DNA from: Nannocystis bainbridge
Lineage (GTDB): Bacteria; Myxococcota_A; Polyangia; Nannocystales; Nannocystaceae
NCBI RefSeq assembly: GCF_028368995.1
Contig: NZ_JAQNDL010000002.1
Location: forward strand, 1,299,724-1,363,723
DNA length: 64,000 bases
Reading direction: 5' to 3'
This document shows, in pieces, positions 61,616-64,000 of the stretch. The notes beneath the pieces are model-generated. The model saw only the letters and a program-made list of their open reading frames with translations. It was not told where the DNA came from and searched no databases. Numbering within the stretch: position 1 is the stretch's first letter; each line of letters begins with the position of its first letter. The position numbers and the translations under genes were made by a program.

Positions 61616-63757
61616 ATGCGTAAGTTCCTCAAGACCAAAGCCCTGCTGCTGCTCCTGCTCGTCACCACCGCGGTGATGATGGTGGTGCCCTCGATCGCCC
61701 AGATCCTCGGCACCGACAAGGAGCTGCCGGGCTGGCTCACCAGCACCTTCGACAATCGCTTCAAGCTCGGCCTCGACCTCCAGGGCGGCCTGCACCTCGA
61801 GTACTCGGTCGCCGTCGACGAGGCGCTCGAGAACAAGCTCGACCAGATCGCGGCCGAGCTCGAGGCCGGCTTCAAGGAGAAGAAGAGCGTCCTCGTCGAC
61901 ATCGAGCGCATCGGCATCGATCGCCTCGACATCAAGTTCTCCGACCCGTCGCAGGTCGTCACCGCCGAAGACGACGTCATGGGCGTGGCGCTGACCGACA
62001 TGGAGCGCGTCGAGACCCAGGACGAGGGCGCCGGCATCATCCACCTCAAGATGTCCGACGCGCGGATCGGCGAGCACCGCTCGCACGCGGTCGCGCAGGC
62101 GCTCGAGACGGTGCGTCGCCGCATCGACGCGATGGGCATCGCCGAGCCCAACATCTACCCGAAGAACCGCCAGATCGTGATCGAGCTGCCGGGCCTCTCG
62201 GACACCACCACCGAGATCAAGGCCGCCCGCCACGACGTGCAGGAGCAGCTGCGGCCGCTGCTGCAGCAGGCCGGCGCCAACCAGGTCATCGTCGCCGACA
62301 GCGACGAGGATCCGGGCGCCTTCCGCATCACCCTGACCGACCAGGCCGCGCGCGGCTTCCTGGGCCAGGTGTTCGCCGGCAAGATGATCGAGCAGACGGT
62401 CATCGACCCGCGGCTCGGCGCCGGCGTCGAGCTCGAGATCCTGCCCGACGATCCGGGTCGGCCCGCCGCGCCCGACAGCGTCGAGGTCAAGCTCAGCGAG
62501 CGCTCGCGCGACAACATCCTCGAGGGCTCGTCCGACTTCCGCCGCCTGCTCAAGGTGGTCGAGCGCGCGGCCGTGCTCGAGATGCGCATGGTCGACGACG
62601 AGCTGCCGTTCGGCCCGGGTCAGCGCAACTACTTCCAGGCGCTGCTCGAGGGCGGGCAGGTCCACGCCGGCATGGGCATCAGCGTCAACAAGATGGGCAA
62701 CTACGGCAGCCCGAAGGGCCACAACGTCGAGAACGTGTGGGCCTTCTACGCCAAGGACCGCAAGACGCTCGAGGACTACTTCAATCAGCTGCCGGCCGAG
62801 TGGCGCTTGCCCGCGTCGCACCTGGTCGCGTACGGGCCGGACGCCGTGGTCATCCGCGGCGAGCCGACCCGGGTGTGGCGCACCTTCGTCGTCAAGGCCC
62901 GCGCCGAGGTCACCGGCGAGAGCATCCTGGCCGCCAACGTCAGCCCCGACCCGCAGACCGGCCTCCCGGGCGTCGACCTCAAGCTCGACCGTCTCGGCGC
63001 CGACCGCTTCGAGCAGATGTCGGGCGACAACATCGGCCGCCGCATGGCGATCATGCTCGACGACGCGGTCATGTCCGACCCCGTCTTCAACGACCGGATC
63101 CCCGGCGGCAACGTCCGCATCTCCGTCGGCGAGACGCCCGGACAGAGCGTGCGCGACACCGCCAACGACCTCGTCAAGGTGCTGAAGTCGGGCAGCCTCC
63201 CGGCCCGCCTGGTCAAGGAGTTCGAGATCCGCGTCGGCGCCGACCTCGGCAAGGAAGCGGTCGAGAGCGGCTTCTGGGCCTTCGTCGTCGGCCTCGGCGC
63301 CGTCGTCGCCTTCATGGCCATCTACTACCGGCTGTCCGGCCTCATCGCCGTGTTCGCGCTGGTGCTGAACGTGCTGCTGATCCTGGCGGCGATGGCGTTC
63401 TTCCAGGCGACGCTGACCCTGCCCGGCATCGCCGGCATCGTCCTCACGCTCGGCATGGCGGTCGACGCCAACGTCATCGTCTACGAGCGCATCCGTGAGC
63501 TCGTGCGCGAGGGCTACACCGCCCGCGCCGCCATCGAGGCCGGCTACGACCGCGCCTTCACCACGATCCTCGACTCGCAGCTGACCACGGCGATCGCCGG
63601 CGTCGTGTTGTGGCAGTACGGGTCGGGCCCGATCCGCGGGTTCGCCATCACGCTGCTGATCGGCATCGCCACCTCGATCTTCACCGCCGTGTTCTGCACG
63701 CGCCTCTTCTTCGACTTCCAGGCTAACCGCCGCGGCTTCGACCGCGTGTCCATCTGA
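61616..63757 (+). CDS. secD: Protein translocase subunit SecD
   Basis: A 713-residue membrane protein. FKLGLDLQGGLHLEYSV follows the first membrane segment, a long periplasmic P1 region precedes GDNIGRRMAIMLDDAVMSDP, and five C-terminal membrane segments carry LTLPGIAGIVLTLGMAVDAN and VIVYERIRE. SecD with SecF uses the proton gradient to assist release of exported proteins. The periplasmic part is larger than in E. coli SecD (615 residues), which fits other delta-proteobacterial lineages. secF starts 11 bp later. Confidence 0.95.
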   Translation: MRKFLKTKALLLLLLVTTAVMMVVPSIAQILGTDKELPGWLTSTFDNRFKLGLDLQGGLHLEYSVAVDEALENKLDQIAAELEAGFKEKKSVLVDIERIGIDRLDIKFSDPSQVVTAEDDVMGVALTDMERVETQDEGAGIIHLKMSDARIGEHRSHAVAQALETVRRRIDAMGIAEPNIYPKNRQIVIELPGLSDTTTEIKAARHDVQEQLRPLLQQAGANQVIVADSDEDPGAFRITLTDQAARGFLGQVFAGKMIEQTVIDPRLGAGVELEILPDDPGRPAAPDSVEVKLSERSRDNILEGSSDFRRLLKVVERAAVLEMRMVDDELPFGPGQRNYFQALLEGGQVHAGMGISVNKMGNYGSPKGHNVENVWAFYAKDRKTLEDYFNQLPAEWRLPASHLVAYGPDAVVIRGEPTRVWRTFVVKARAEVTGESILAANVSPDPQTGLPGVDLKLDRLGADRFEQMSGDNIGRRMAIMLDDAVMSDPVFNDRIPGGNVRISVGETPGQSVRDTANDLVKVLKSGSLPARLVKEFEIRVGADLGKEAVESGFWAFVVGLGAVVAFMAIYYRLSGLIAVFALVLNVLLILAAMAFFQATLTLPGIAGIVLTLGMAVDANVIVYERIRELVREGYTARAAIEAGYDRAFTTILDSQLTTAIAGVVLWQYGSGPIRGFAITLLIGIATSIFTAVFCTRLFFDFQANRRGFDRVSI

Positions 63758-63768
63758 GGCACACCACC

Positions 63769-64000
63769 ATGGCGCAGAAGTTCTTCGAGCTCATTCCGCC
63801 AGGCACGCGGTTCCCCTTCGTCAAGACGGCGAAGTACTTCATCGCGTTGTCGTTCGTGCTGATGGTCATCAGCATCGCGACGATGGCCTACAACTTCAGC
63901 AGCCGCGGGGCGGCGCTGAATTTCGGCATCGACTTCGCCGGCGGCTCCTCGGCCCGCCTGCAGCTCGCGCCGGGCAAGGACGTCCCGATCCAGGACGTCC
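63769..64000 (+). CDS. secF: Protein translocase subunit SecF (3' end outside window)
   Basis: The first 77 codons: MAQKFFELIPPGTRFPFVKT, one membrane segment and LNFGIDFAGGSSARLQL, which is the conserved SecF segment after the first TM. It begins 11 bp after secD. The rest lies beyond the window. Confidence 0.93.
   Translation, partial: MAQKFFELIPPGTRFPFVKTAKYFIALSFVLMVISIATMAYNFSSRGAALNFGIDFAGGSSARLQLAPGKDVPIQDV

Overview
The window is a GC-rich (roughly 70% or more) bacterial chromosome segment that looks like a myxobacterium of the Nannocystis group. The reasons are two clear MYXO-CTERM sorting tails (a Cys motif, a membrane segment and an Arg cluster), secreted proteins with Thr/Ser/Gly/Glu-rich linkers, a complete lower mevalonate pathway joined to squalene genes, and many lipoproteins with Cys-rich repeats. 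The genus is an inference; no rRNA is present.

Layout. 1-2602: end of a family 2 glycosyltransferase and a GT-C-like membrane protein. 2603-6244: SPOR and VanW cell-envelope genes set in repeat-rich DNA. 6715-11003: HEAT-repeat membrane protein, two LPMO-like copper-protein homologues, a small membrane protein and a Kazal lipoprotein. 11199-11271: tRNA-Thr(CGT). 11409-16586: hypothetical gene, a very large peptidase/propeller/barrel protein and a Cys-rich lipoprotein. 17201-25340: mnmG, a cobA-hemD fusion, a P450, a ferritin-like protein, a STAS-like protein and a lysA-like decarboxylase. 25638-34291: hpnE, hpnD, hpnC, a phosphomevalonate kinase/HMG-CoA reductase fusion, mvaD, mvk and fni, all on the minus strand, which together run from HMG-CoA to squalene. 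34943-37300: Cys-rich lipoprotein, cupin and HAD phosphatase. 37687-40753: lipoxygenase plus a sugar-lactone-oxidase-like flavoprotein. 41089-49415: a 1296-residue repeat protein, small proteins and two lipoproteins. 49463-57675: sigma-like/TM protein, extracellular alpha-amylase, glucoamylase and glucan phosphorylase. 57830-64000: HpnA-like epimerase, lectin-like lipoprotein, then the classical tgt-yajC-secD-secF order.

The most striking non-genic signal is a dispersed family of short palindromes, CATG/CAGG/CCTG nodes separated by exactly 14 bp (ideal unit CATG-TCC-N4-GGA-CATG). I count roughly 130-140 such 14-bp intervals by eye. They sit between genes, very often right at stop codons of minus-strand genes, and also inside coding sequence, where three 14-bp steps give a 14-residue peptide repeat. 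I do not recognise this family. A second genome-wide pattern is a TANNNT element 6-10 nt before the start codon of at least a dozen genes, which implies leaderless transcription as the normal mode here. Several other local tandem repeat families (45, 60, about 36 and about 52 bp) fill the intergenic spaces.
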